Assembly: GCA_964629965.1 (NCBI GenBank)
Contig: CAZVRZ010000002.1
Coordinates: forward strand, 1 to 64,000
DNA length: 64,000 bases
Direction of reading: 5' to 3'
Origin: CAZVRZ01 sp964629965
GTDB lineage: Bacteria > Chloroflexota > Anaerolineae > Anaerolineales > UBA4823
The notes beneath the pieces are model-generated. The model saw only the letters and a list, made by a program, of their open reading frames with translations, had not been told where the DNA came from and did not search any database. The translations under genes were made by a program, and so were the position numbers. Positions 1 to 7,830 of the stretch are shown piece by piece. Numbering within the stretch: the first letter of the stretch is position 1; each line of letters starts with the position of its first letter.

Positions 1-61
1 CCAAAAACTCGTCGAAAAGTGGTGCTCATGACCACGTTTAAGTGCTGCTATACCAGGTATA

Positions 62-982
62 TTGTCGAACGCTGATAAGAAGGTTATCAAACAGACCTAT
101 CGCCAGTTGGCCCGCAAATATCACCCGGATGTAAACCCGGGTAATAATGAAGCAGAAGAGAAATTCAAAACAATTAATGAGGCTTACCAGGTTCTATCGG
201 ATGTGGGACAGCGCAAGAAATATGATGAGTTGCGAGCTCAATACCAACAATGGCAGCAGACGGGCGGTCGCCAACAGGATTTCGACTGGCAAAACTGGTC
301 GGTGCAACCTGACCAAGGGGATCGCGTTCAATATGCCAATGCCGAAGACCTGGAAGACCTCTTCGGAAGCGCATCGCCGTATTCTGACTTTTTCACCAAT
401 ATCTTTAACCAGGCAAGCAGGAGTGGTAAAGGCAAGGGCCGAAGTACTGCGCCTCGCCCGCGTCGCGGACGAGATGTCGAGTACGAAATTGAGCTAACCC
501 TGGAAGATGCCTTTCGTGGCGCAGAGCGCCTGTTGGAAATCGACGGGCACCGCATCCAAGCCAGTATTCCACCAGGTGTGCGCACCGGATCACGGGTTCG
601 CCTGGCAGGCCAGGGAGAGCCGGGCCGCAACAGTGGGCCGGCTGGAGATCTGTACTTGATCGTGCACGCCTTGCCCAATGACACCTTCGAGCGCACCGGC
701 AACGATTTGCACATTGACGTGCCGGTTGATATCTTTACCGCCATTGCGGGCGGTGAAGTCAATATCCCCACCCTGGAACGGCCGCTGATGCTGAAGATTC
801 CCCCCCGGACCAACGCCGGGCGGAGTTTCCGTCTGCGCGGCAAGGGTATGCCCCATCTGGGCGACCCAAAAACGCACGGCGACCTATTTGCCCTGGTCAG
901 GCTGGTGCTACCCGACCCGCTGACCGACCAGGAGGTCAATAGCATCCGCGCCTTGGCTGCTTCCCGGCCAAATCGTTCTTAA
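62..982 (+). CDS. DnaJ/CbpA-type co-chaperone with damaged 5' end
   Basis: Co-chaperone that would stimulate the ATPase of DnaK. The J-domain core is visible, with YRQLARKYHPDVNPG carrying the essential HPD tripeptide and the following helix III. After a Gly/Gln-rich linker come two DnaJ C-terminal substrate-binding domains (about residues 135-300). There is no CxxCxGxG zinc finger, so it is CbpA-type. The listed start is a TTG, and the protein lacks J-domain helix I. In the neighbouring frame an ATG at 28 gives 15 codons ending in Val-Glu-Arg that align in register with the usual MT-EYKDYY-ILGVER start. They are separated from the main frame by an apparent 5-nt loss near 70-75. The gene is therefore frameshifted near its start, either by an assembly error or by real decay. 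C-terminal integrity suggests a recent or artefactual lesion. Confidence 0.85.
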   Translation: MSNADKKVIKQTYRQLARKYHPDVNPGNNEAEEKFKTINEAYQVLSDVGQRKKYDELRAQYQQWQQTGGRQQDFDWQNWSVQPDQGDRVQYANAEDLEDLFGSASPYSDFFTNIFNQASRSGKGKGRSTAPRPRRGRDVEYEIELTLEDAFRGAERLLEIDGHRIQASIPPGVRTGSRVRLAGQGEPGRNSGPAGDLYLIVHALPNDTFERTGNDLHIDVPVDIFTAIAGGEVNIPTLERPLMLKIPPRTNAGRSFRLRGKGMPHLGDPKTHGDLFALVRLVLPDPLTDQEVNSIRALAASRPNRS

Positions 983-1010
983 CCGCATCTCACGCAAATG
1001 AGGTAATAAC

Positions 1011-2021
1011 ATGATCCTTAAAAACCCATCCCCACAAAGGTATATGGAACTTCACTCTACCAAACGCCGCATGCGGGTCAAGCTCGTCTTTAATCCCGGA
1101 GCAGGGGCAGTCGGCGAGTCGCCTGTGCAGCTCATGGATGTGATTGGCGCCATGCAGGCCTGGAAGCTTGTGCCGGAAGCCTACCTGGTCGAACCGGACT
1201 GCGATCTACCGGCTATGGTCAAGAACGCTCTCGAGGATGGTATCCGCATGTTCGTTGCATGCGGGGGCGACGGTACTATTGATGTCATGGCTGGGATCCT
1301 GGCGGGCACAAACGCCACCCTGGGAATCATACCCACTGGTTCGCAGAACAATGTAGCCCTCAGCCTGGGGATCCCGACGGATATCCCGGCTGCCATCGCC
1401 CTCCTACGCACCGGCCGGCGTATCAAAGTGGATATGGGCATGGCCGCCTGCGGCAAAATTAACATGCCTTTCCTAGAAGTTTGCTCGATGGGGTTGGTTT
1501 CGACTCTTTTCCCATCTGCCGATGATATCCAGCACGGCAATCTGGCACGGGTCGGCGATTTCCTGGCCGCGCTGGTGGCTGCCCCGCCAGCCAAGATGCA
1601 CCTGATCCTGGATGGCAAGCAGGAGATCAACACACTTTGCCATGTGGTTCTGGTTTCTAATATGCCTTACATCGGTCCACATTTCCAGGTTGGTACCCCA
1701 GCCTCGATCAATGACGGCTTACTGGATGTGCTGATCTTTGCCAACCTGTCCAAGATGGACCTGTTGGACTATGCCGTCCAGGTAGCCAGGGCCGGAGATG
1801 GGCCGGAAGACGAACGCATCCAGCGCTACCACGTGCGCAGGATAGATATTGACACCAATCCGGCCATGCCGGTCATGGCGGACGGTTTGGCACTAGGAGA
1901 AGGGTCTCTGCACATCCGTGTGCAGCGGCGTACCCTGGCGGTCATGGCCGGTGGGCTGGCGCCAGCAGCGCCGCCTGCCCAGGGAATGATCCTTGAGGAG
2001 CCACCCGGTGAAGCCACATAA
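1011..2021 (+). CDS. Diacylglycerol/lipid kinase family protein (YegS/BmrU type)
   Basis: Cytoplasmic kinase of the DAGK-catalytic family, expected to phosphorylate a lipid such as diacylglycerol. The N-terminal VKLVFNPGAG strand-turn and the nucleotide-binding VACGGDGTID motif (about residue 80) are diagnostic, followed by the GIIPTGSQNNVALSLGIP substrate loop. The C-terminal beta-sandwich domain (about 150-310) is present, so the roughly 336-aa length is normal. The start ATG at 1011 is preceded by GAGG at suitable spacing. The gene overlaps the downstream PAP2 phosphatase, which also acts on lipid phosphates, so the two probably form a lipid-phosphate turnover pair. The exact lipid substrate cannot be read from the sequence. 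Confidence 0.9.
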   Translation: MILKNPSPQRYMELHSTKRRMRVKLVFNPGAGAVGESPVQLMDVIGAMQAWKLVPEAYLVEPDCDLPAMVKNALEDGIRMFVACGGDGTIDVMAGILAGTNATLGIIPTGSQNNVALSLGIPTDIPAAIALLRTGRRIKVDMGMAACGKINMPFLEVCSMGLVSTLFPSADDIQHGNLARVGDFLAALVAAPPAKMHLILDGKQEINTLCHVVLVSNMPYIGPHFQVGTPASINDGLLDVLIFANLSKMDLLDYAVQVARAGDGPEDERIQRYHVRRIDIDTNPAMPVMADGLALGEGSLHIRVQRRTLAVMAGGLAPAAPPAQGMILEEPPGEAT

Positions 2022-2790
2022 CGGAGAGCAACTGCCCGAAAAGATAGTACCCGGTACCTGGGGAGGCCTGATCCTAAAGATGGGGAAGGTTCGCCCGATT
2101 ACTTGGCTGTTATTCCTTATAGCCAGCCTGGTTCTATTGCTGGCATGGATGCCTTCCCAGATGCGGATGATGATTTGGCGCGGCCTGGTAGCCCGGGGAA
2201 TCCTATCAAGTATGCTGCTGGTTTTCAGTTTACTGGCGCTCTCGCTGGTGTGGTCCGTAGGCCAGCGCGTGGATGTTTGGGCTTTCCTGTTCTTTAACCT
2301 GCGCGGGTCGCGCCCGGTTTGGTTGGACAGGGCAATGTTGGCTTTCACCCAGATCGGCAGCGGCATTGCTGCCCTGGCAGTTGGGCTAGTTTTGTTATTG
2401 GCTGGCGACCGCCTGGGAGCGTACGAAATTTTCCTGGGAACTTTAACGTTATGGATTGTGGTGGAGTTAGTGAAAGTCCTGGTGCGGCGGTCACGCCCGA
2501 TTATGCGGGTGACTCAGGCGCGCATTGTCGGCCGCCAAGCTGGTGGGCAATCATTTCCGAGCGGTCATACCAGCCAGGCCTTCTTCATGACCACACTGCT
2601 GGCCTCGCATTTCCACGCCAGCGCCTGGGTGGTGTTATTGCTGTATGCCATTGCCCTGTTGGTGGGCCTCACACGCATGTACGTGGGAGCCCACTACCCG
2701 CGCGATGTGCTGGCGGGGGCCATCCTGGGCAGCGCCTGGGGACTTCTAGGAGTACTTGTCGACGGGTATGTGCTGAACGGAATTGGGTAA
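2008..2790 (+). CDS. PAP2 superfamily membrane phosphatase
   Basis: Integral membrane phosphatase of the PAP2 (type 2 phosphatidic acid phosphatase/undecaprenyl pyrophosphatase) family. The three signature motifs are intact: KVLVRRSRP (K-x6-RP), PSGHTSQ (PSGH) and RMYVGAHYPRDVLAG (SR-x5-H-x3-D type). Five to six hydrophobic helices are visible. I chose the GTG at 2008 because GAGGAG lies 7 nt upstream. The frame is also open to a TTG at 1993, and an ATG at 2080 is possible. It overlaps the end of the lipid kinase by 14 nt, which implies translational coupling. Substrate could be phosphatidate or undecaprenyl pyrophosphate. Confidence 0.87.
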   Translation: MKPHNGEQLPEKIVPGTWGGLILKMGKVRPITWLLFLIASLVLLLAWMPSQMRMMIWRGLVARGILSSMLLVFSLLALSLVWSVGQRVDVWAFLFFNLRGSRPVWLDRAMLAFTQIGSGIAALAVGLVLLLAGDRLGAYEIFLGTLTLWIVVELVKVLVRRSRPIMRVTQARIVGRQAGGQSFPSGHTSQAFFMTTLLASHFHASAWVVLLLYAIALLVGLTRMYVGAHYPRDVLAGAILGSAWGLLGVLVDGYVLNGIG

Positions 2791-2866
2791 AACATATGGA
2801 ACCGTGCCAGATCGCAGTTTGAATGGCAGTCTGGCGAGCATAAGCCGGCAGCAAGTTGAGACGCTG

Positions 2867-2895
2867 TTGAGACTCGCTATCCTTATACTTAAACT
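2867..2895 (+). promoter_or_regulatory. Candidate sigma-70 promoter for the ECF gene
   Basis: TTGAGA (2867-2872) and TAAACT (2890-2895) are separated by 17 nt, about 55 nt upstream of the ECF sigma ATG. A second possible -10, TATACT, lies at 2884-2889. TTGAGA is also repeated at 2856-2861. The boxes are imperfect, so this is a suggestion only. Confidence 0.35.
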
Positions 2896-2949
2896 AAAAG
2901 CCCTAACGAATGCTGCCGGTATTGCGGGCTTCCATCTCAACTCGGCAAA

Positions 2950-3648
2950 ATGGATCAATTGATGTATCAAGAAATCATGGATAAACGCTTTAGTCCAATC
3001 CAGAAAGTGGACGCCTTTTGCAAGACATCCACTTGTTGTCTGAACGAACCTACGCTTATCCTTGAAACCCAGCGCGGCGGTCGGGACTCTTTTAACCATC
3101 TTGTCTTAGCCTATCAGGACTCTCTTTTCACCGTGGCCCTGCGTATTCTCGGCAATGGTGAGCTTGCCGCCGATGCCACTCAGAAGGCTTTCATTTTGGC
3201 CTTTCGCAGCATAAAAAGTTATCATGGCGGCTCCTTCAAAGCCTGGCTGATGCGCATTGTTACCAACGCCTGTTATGATGAACTGCGCCGCCAAAAACGC
3301 CATCCCACGGTGCCGCTTGAACCCATCACCGATGATGGCAATGAAATGGAAACCCCATCCTGGCTGGCCGATTCGAGTATGTCGCCGGAAGATAAATTTG
3401 AGGCCGCCGAACTCGAGCTCGCTATCCAACACTGCCTGGATACTCTGCCAGTTGACTTCCGCACCGTGGTTGTGCTGGTTGATATTTTGGGCATGAACTA
3501 CAGAGAAGTGGCCAGCGCGGCGCGCGTGCCATTGGGAACCGTCAAGAGCCGCCTGTCTCGCGCCCGCCGGCGCCTGAGGATACATCTGCAGGGGTTTGGC
3601 GAACTTTTACCAGCCACCTTTCGCCTGGAGAAGGAGGTCTCTTTATGA
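2950..3648 (+). CDS. ECF-type RNA polymerase sigma factor
   Basis: Sigma-70 family extracytoplasmic-function factor with the two-domain layout. Region 2 is at about residues 45-115 (FNHLVLAYQDSLFTVALRIL, then FRGYHG-like, WLMRIVTNACYDELRR). Region 4 is at about 155-215 (LPVDFRTVVVLVDILGMNYREVASAARVPLGTVKSRLSRARRRL), containing the -35 binding helix-turn-helix. The N-terminus is about 40 residues longer than usual, and no clear Shine-Dalgarno precedes ATG 2950. The true start could be ATG 2965 or 2980. Its stop overlaps the start codon of an 18-codon frame with a perfect AAGGAGG, where a zinc-finger anti-sigma gene would normally begin. The next gene encodes a FecR-domain lipoprotein, a family often paired with ECF factors. 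Confidence 0.92.
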   Translation: MDQLMYQEIMDKRFSPIQKVDAFCKTSTCCLNEPTLILETQRGGRDSFNHLVLAYQDSLFTVALRILGNGELAADATQKAFILAFRSIKSYHGGSFKAWLMRIVTNACYDELRRQKRHPTVPLEPITDDGNEMETPSWLADSSMSPEDKFEAAELELAIQHCLDTLPVDFRTVVVLVDILGMNYREVASAARVPLGTVKSRLSRARRRLRIHLQGFGELLPATFRLEKEVSL

Positions 3649-3701
3649 CTCGGCATTCTTCGCCAAAGCAGATGTTCTCTCCCACTGACGCTCATCACTG
3701 A
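3645..3701 (+). pseudogene. Short frame after the ECF gene, possible anti-sigma remnant
   Basis: An ATG overlapping the sigma stop (ATGA) sits 6 nt after AAGGAGG, the best Shine-Dalgarno in this region. The frame ends after 18 codons (MTRHSSPKQMFSPTDAHH). ECF genes are commonly followed by a coupled anti-sigma gene in exactly this arrangement, so I infer a truncated relic. No zinc-finger CxxC is left to prove it. Confidence 0.35.
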
Positions 3702-3870
3702 TCCGTTCGATCACTACCAGGGGAGGTTCATCCAACTCAAAGGTCACGCCGCCCCTGAAAAAGTTTTCGAAATGGTAGGGCTCATTTAGGAGCTTGCATC
3801 CCGCTTTGCGCTTTCTATACCAGATTGCGCTCTGCACGCTAAAACTGATCTTGTTTCAAAGGAGAAAAAT
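3702..3870. other. Intergenic segment with possible minus-strand ORF fragment
   Basis: This gap has no plus-strand gene. The minus strand is open across 3837-3643 (64 codons, with the stretch FENFFRGGVTFELDEPPLVVIE). That composition looks protein-like rather than random, but no full domain is recognisable. It may be a fragment left by the event that truncated the frame after the sigma gene. AAAGGAG just before 3871 is the ribosome binding site of the next gene. Confidence 0.3.
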
Positions 3871-6150
3871 ATGACTATCTTGAAAGTATCCTCCCGAGGG
3901 GGGAGTATCTCAGCTATTCGCTCAAGGTTGGTAACCCTGGTGTTGGTTGCTGGCATTTTGATGGCCGGTTGCGCCGGATTGAAATCTTCCGCTGCCATAG
4001 TATCCCAGGGAGCGGCTAACGTTGTGTCGGTAAAGCCGGGCAATGCCGAAAGCGCAATGCTGGCGGACTTGCACGGAATGGTGGAGGTTAAAACGGGTGA
4101 CGGCCAATGGGCTCTGGCTAAATCCGGGCAAACGATTAAAAGCGGGCAACATATCCGCACCGGAGCGGTGTCGAACGTAACACTGGTATTTTACGAAGGC
4201 AGTCAGACATATCTGGGCGCCGAGACCGAGATCGCGCTAGACGCGCTAGATGCTCGCACTTCTGGAGCACGCGTTGTGCAGATGACCCAGGTGAGCGGCG
4301 AAAGCCGGCACGAGGTAGCGCAGTCGGATGATCCCGGATCGCATTACGATGTCAATACGCCGTCCGGGAATGGGAGCGCCACGAACACCAAATTCACGGT
4401 ATTGGTTCTCCCCGATCAACTCAGCCAGTTCTGGGTGGAGGCCGGCGCCGTCTCCGTTGTTAACGAAAACGTCATGGTCGAGGTCGTCGCTGGGCATACC
4501 ACCAGCATCCTCATCGGAGAGCCGCCGATTGAGCCAGAGTTCCGGATCACAGGCGAAGGTCAGGTCATGGAGATCAGTACGGTTGATGTAAGTAGTAATA
4601 TCATCCTTCCAGCCTCAGCGCCAGACGCACAAGGGAATAAGAACGGCAAGATTACCTTGTGTCACGCCACGGGCAGCGCGACCAACCCCTATGTGGAGAT
4701 CACCGTCTCGGTTGAAGGCGCAACGCATGGGCACGCCAATCACCCCGGAGACATCATCCCGGCTCCAGCCGATGGATGTTCAATGCCTGCGCCTGTCACA
4801 CTGTCTACGTCCACCACGCTGTCTACGCCCATCAGTTGGAACATCGCCGGCCAGACGTTCATCAGCGGGGCCAGCATAGTCATTTTCGGCAATCCGCAGC
4901 CAGGCGATTGGGTGAGCTTCGAAGGCCGCCTGCTGGCGGATGGTTCTCGCTTCGTTGATCGGATTGTGTTATTGAGCCACAGCCCCGAGAACCAGTTTGC
5001 GTTCATCGGCAAGGTAGAGTCCATCGGCGATACGGCTTGGACCATTTCGGGCCGCGTGGTGCAGGTTAACGAGTTCACCGCGATTGAAGCCGGTCTTAAG
5101 GTGGGCGATAATGTCCAGGTCACGGGCGAAATAGCGGAAGATGGCATCTTCTGGGCAGCGCGTCTCAGCCGGACAGAAGGCGCCGGTTCATATTTCCGGT
5201 TTGCCGGAATTATAACCAGCATCGGCAATAACGTCTGGATTATCTCTGGCATCAAAGTCACGGTCGATAAGAGCACCACGCTCTATGGCGATTTCGTGTT
5301 AGGTAACCCCGTGGCAGTGGAAGGAATAGTTAAGGAAGACGGGACCTGGCTGGCGACAACGATTAATCTTGTCACGCCGCAAGGCTATTACTTCGAGTTT
5401 ATCGGCGTAGTGCAAAGCCTCAGCCCGTGGACAGTTTCCGGCGTTAGTTTTGACACAGCCGACTGGACTGAAATTGACGCTGACATCCAGGTGGGGAATC
5501 GAGTGCGCGTGACAGGCATGATCAACGCCGACGGCCTCTGGGTCGCCGAAAGAATCGAGCGGCTCGACACGGAACAGGCTACCAGCTTCGCCTTCTTCGG
5601 CCCCGTGCTCAGCATCAACCCCTGGAATGTCCGCGGTGTTTCTCTGATGGTAGATGAGCGCACCACCATTAAGGGCGACATCACGCTGGGCGAAATGGTC
5701 AAGGTTACTGGCTGGATTTTGGAGGATGGAACCTGGCTGGCGATAGAAATCAAACACACCGGCCTGCATCTTGGCCAGGGATGTTCCATGATCAGCAGCA
5801 TCGTGCAAAGCATCAACGGAGATCAAATCATTCTAGTTGATGGGCAAACGATTGTGCGGACGGAGGACCTCGTAGTGACAGGCGATCTTAAGGAAGCCAG
5901 CATGGTAGTCTATCAATACTGCGTGGACGAGCTAGGCCAGGGCAAGATCGTGAGCATCACTGTGGTATACCAATGGGACGTTCTCCCGCCGGCGAAGGCC
6001 GTCATTTGCCATATCCCGCCCGGTAATCCGGGGAACCGGCATACCATCGATGTTGGCCAACCATCTGTAGCAGCGCACCTGGCGCATGGCGATACCCTGG
6101 GACCTTGTCCCAGCGAAAAACTTGATAAAAAGCCAAAGAAAAACAAGTAA
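3871..6150 (+). CDS. FecR-domain lipoprotein with DUF5666 repeats
   Basis: Probable surface-anchored lipoprotein of 759 aa. A signal peptide ends in the lipobox LMAGC, with Cys34 as the predicted lipidated residue. Residues about 60-215 form a FecR-type domain (VEVKTGDGQWALAKSGQTIKSG, then NTKFTV, VVAGHTT). After it comes a Cys/His segment (LCHATGS... HGHANHPGD, about 258-300). Next are five or six DUF5666-like beta repeats of about 66 aa, with recurring F-x-F-x-G-x-V-x-S-I starts near residues 374, 441, 506, 572 and 638. The C-terminus carries a second Cys/His motif (ICHIPPGNP... HTIDV... AHLAHGD). The ligand is unknown. AAAGGAG precedes the ATG. The ECF factor just upstream may control it, as in FecI/FecR pairs, but here FecR is extracytoplasmic. 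Confidence 0.85.
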   Translation: MTILKVSSRGGSISAIRSRLVTLVLVAGILMAGCAGLKSSAAIVSQGAANVVSVKPGNAESAMLADLHGMVEVKTGDGQWALAKSGQTIKSGQHIRTGAVSNVTLVFYEGSQTYLGAETEIALDALDARTSGARVVQMTQVSGESRHEVAQSDDPGSHYDVNTPSGNGSATNTKFTVLVLPDQLSQFWVEAGAVSVVNENVMVEVVAGHTTSILIGEPPIEPEFRITGEGQVMEISTVDVSSNIILPASAPDAQGNKNGKITLCHATGSATNPYVEITVSVEGATHGHANHPGDIIPAPADGCSMPAPVTLSTSTTLSTPISWNIAGQTFISGASIVIFGNPQPGDWVSFEGRLLADGSRFVDRIVLLSHSPENQFAFIGKVESIGDTAWTISGRVVQVNEFTAIEAGLKVGDNVQVTGEIAEDGIFWAARLSRTEGAGSYFRFAGIITSIGNNVWIISGIKVTVDKSTTLYGDFVLGNPVAVEGIVKEDGTWLATTINLVTPQGYYFEFIGVVQSLSPWTVSGVSFDTADWTEIDADIQVGNRVRVTGMINADGLWVAERIERLDTEQATSFAFFGPVLSINPWNVRGVSLMVDERTTIKGDITLGEMVKVTGWILEDGTWLAIEIKHTGLHLGQGCSMISSIVQSINGDQIILVDGQTIVRTEDLVVTGDLKEASMVVYQYCVDELGQGKIVSITVVYQWDVLPPAKAVICHIPPGNPGNRHTIDVGQPSVAAHLAHGDTLGPCPSEKLDKKPKKNK

Positions 6151-6224
6151 GAATATACGTGGTGGGAGCGCAGCCATCCACTAAAACGAACAGAAAGGGC
6201 TTCATCCCTTCGCATGACCACGTG

Positions 6225-6252
6225 TTACAAGACTCCCGAATTGGTTTCGCAC
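6225..6252 (+). repeat. Conserved 28-nt element, copy A
   Basis: This stretch matches 19533-19560 at 21 of 28 positions without gaps, and all seven differences are transitions. Each copy ends 18-20 nt before the ATG of the next gene (RNase here, radical SAM enzyme there). Its placement suggests a shared promoter or 5' untranslated element. No known box is recognisable in it. Confidence 0.4.
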
Positions 6253-6272
6253 ATAAAATTGGAGTAACTCTT

Positions 6273-7820
6273 ATGCAACCAACAGCACACAATGAGAAAC
6301 AACATCGAGCGCTCTTACAGGGCATCGCTCATCGGGCAATGCTCGAGCGGGGTTTGCTCCCCGATTTTTCTACCGCTGCGCTGGCCGAGCTGGATAGGCT
6401 TCAACCGCTGGCCATGAAGAAAGGCTCGCCAGACGAGGCAGGCAGGCAAAGGCCGACCGAGCACCAGATTCGTGATCTGCGCGACCTTCTGTGGGTCTCT
6501 ATTGACAACGATGACTCGCGTGACCTGGATCAGTTGACGGTTGCCGAGGCGATGCCCACAGGCCAGGTGAAAATTCTGGTTGCCATCGCAGATGTAGATG
6601 TGGTTGTAAAAAATGGTTCGGCGATTGACCAACACGCGCACCATAACACCACCTCGGTGTATACCGCGGCCGAGATCTTCCCGATGCTGCCCGAAAAAAT
6701 TTCGACCGACCTCACATCCTTGAATTTCAACGAGGAGCGCCTTGCCATCGTCATCGAAATGCTGATTGGCGCGGACGGAGCCTTGCAGGATTCGGACATT
6801 TACCAGGCCTGGGTCTGCAACCATGCCAAGCTGGCCTATAACAGCCTGGCTGCCTGGCTGGATGGGAATGGAGTGATCCCCGAGGCTGTTGCTGCCGTGA
6901 ACGGACTGGAGGAGAATCTGCGCCTGCAGGATAAAGTAACCCATAGGGTAAAAAATTTACGGCACATTCAGGGGGCGCTCAGCCTGGAAACCATTGAGGC
7001 CAAACCGGTATTCGATGGCGACCAAATCCGCGCGCTTGAAGTAGATGAGAAAAACCGCGCCAAGGAGATTATCGAAGATTTGATGATCGCGGCCAACGGC
7101 GTGACTGCCCGCTATCTCTCGGCCAAAAAATTCCCTTCGATCCGCCGCGTGGTACGCACGCCCAAACGTTGGGAGCGGATTATCGAGGTTGCCAAAGAAC
7201 ATGGGAGCAAGCTGCCTGGAACGCCAGATTCAAAAGCTTTAGAGGAGTTTCTGATCCAGGAGAAAGCCGCCGATCCCCTGCGATTCCCCGACTTATCCCT
7301 GGCAGTGATCAAACTTCTCGGAAACGGTGAATATGTTGCAGAACTCCCTGAAGGAAATGCTGGGCAAACCGAGTTCGCAGGCCACTTTGGCCTGGCAGTC
7401 AAAGATTATGCTCACTCGACAGCTCCTAATCGCCGCTATCCCGACCTGCTAACCCAACGTTTGCTCAAAGCAGCCTTAGCTGGTCAACCCACGCCATACA
7501 AAATAGATGAGCTGGATGTTCTAGCGGCGCATTGCACTGCAGCCGAAGATGCCGCCAACAAAGTCGAGCGTCAAGTAGAAAAATCCGCAGCTGCCCTACT
7601 GCTCGAATCGAGGATCGGGGAGCAGTTCGATGCGATTGTCACGGGCGCTTCCGAGAAAGGCACCTGGGTGCGGCTTCTCAGCCTGCCGGTTGAAGGCAAA
7701 CTGATGCAAGGGTTTAAAGGTGTAGATGTTGGCGATCGGCTGCGCGTGCAGCTAATCGATACAAATGTTGAGCGGGGATATATTGATTTCAAGAAAGTCA
7801 ACGCGTCCAAACATCGATGA
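6273..7820 (+). CDS. RNB-domain exoribonuclease (RNase II/R family, short form)
   Basis: Processive 3'-5' exoribonuclease family member of 515 aa acting on cytoplasmic RNA. The RNB metal-binding segment SIDNDDSRDLDQ (about residue 76) supplies the Asp cluster. The fourth position of the usual DxDD is Gln, which I recall from the short RNB subfamily. Other RNB landmarks are AIADVD, MLPEKISTDLTSLNFNEERLA, IEDLMIAANG and HSTAPNRRYPDLLTQRLL. A C-terminal S1-like RNA-binding strand set follows (IGEQFDAIVTGASEKGTWVRLL). There are no N-terminal cold-shock domains. ATG 6273 is chosen because GGAG lies 8 nt upstream. The frame is open further upstream to 6159, but that part has no family similarity. 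The Usp gene follows after 10 nt. Confidence 0.9.
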   Translation: MQPTAHNEKQHRALLQGIAHRAMLERGLLPDFSTAALAELDRLQPLAMKKGSPDEAGRQRPTEHQIRDLRDLLWVSIDNDDSRDLDQLTVAEAMPTGQVKILVAIADVDVVVKNGSAIDQHAHHNTTSVYTAAEIFPMLPEKISTDLTSLNFNEERLAIVIEMLIGADGALQDSDIYQAWVCNHAKLAYNSLAAWLDGNGVIPEAVAAVNGLEENLRLQDKVTHRVKNLRHIQGALSLETIEAKPVFDGDQIRALEVDEKNRAKEIIEDLMIAANGVTARYLSAKKFPSIRRVVRTPKRWERIIEVAKEHGSKLPGTPDSKALEEFLIQEKAADPLRFPDLSLAVIKLLGNGEYVAELPEGNAGQTEFAGHFGLAVKDYAHSTAPNRRYPDLLTQRLLKAALAGQPTPYKIDELDVLAAHCTAAEDAANKVERQVEKSAAALLLESRIGEQFDAIVTGASEKGTWVRLLSLPVEGKLMQGFKGVDVGDRLRVQLIDTNVERGYIDFKKVNASKHR

Positions 7821-7830
7821 GGAGAATCTA

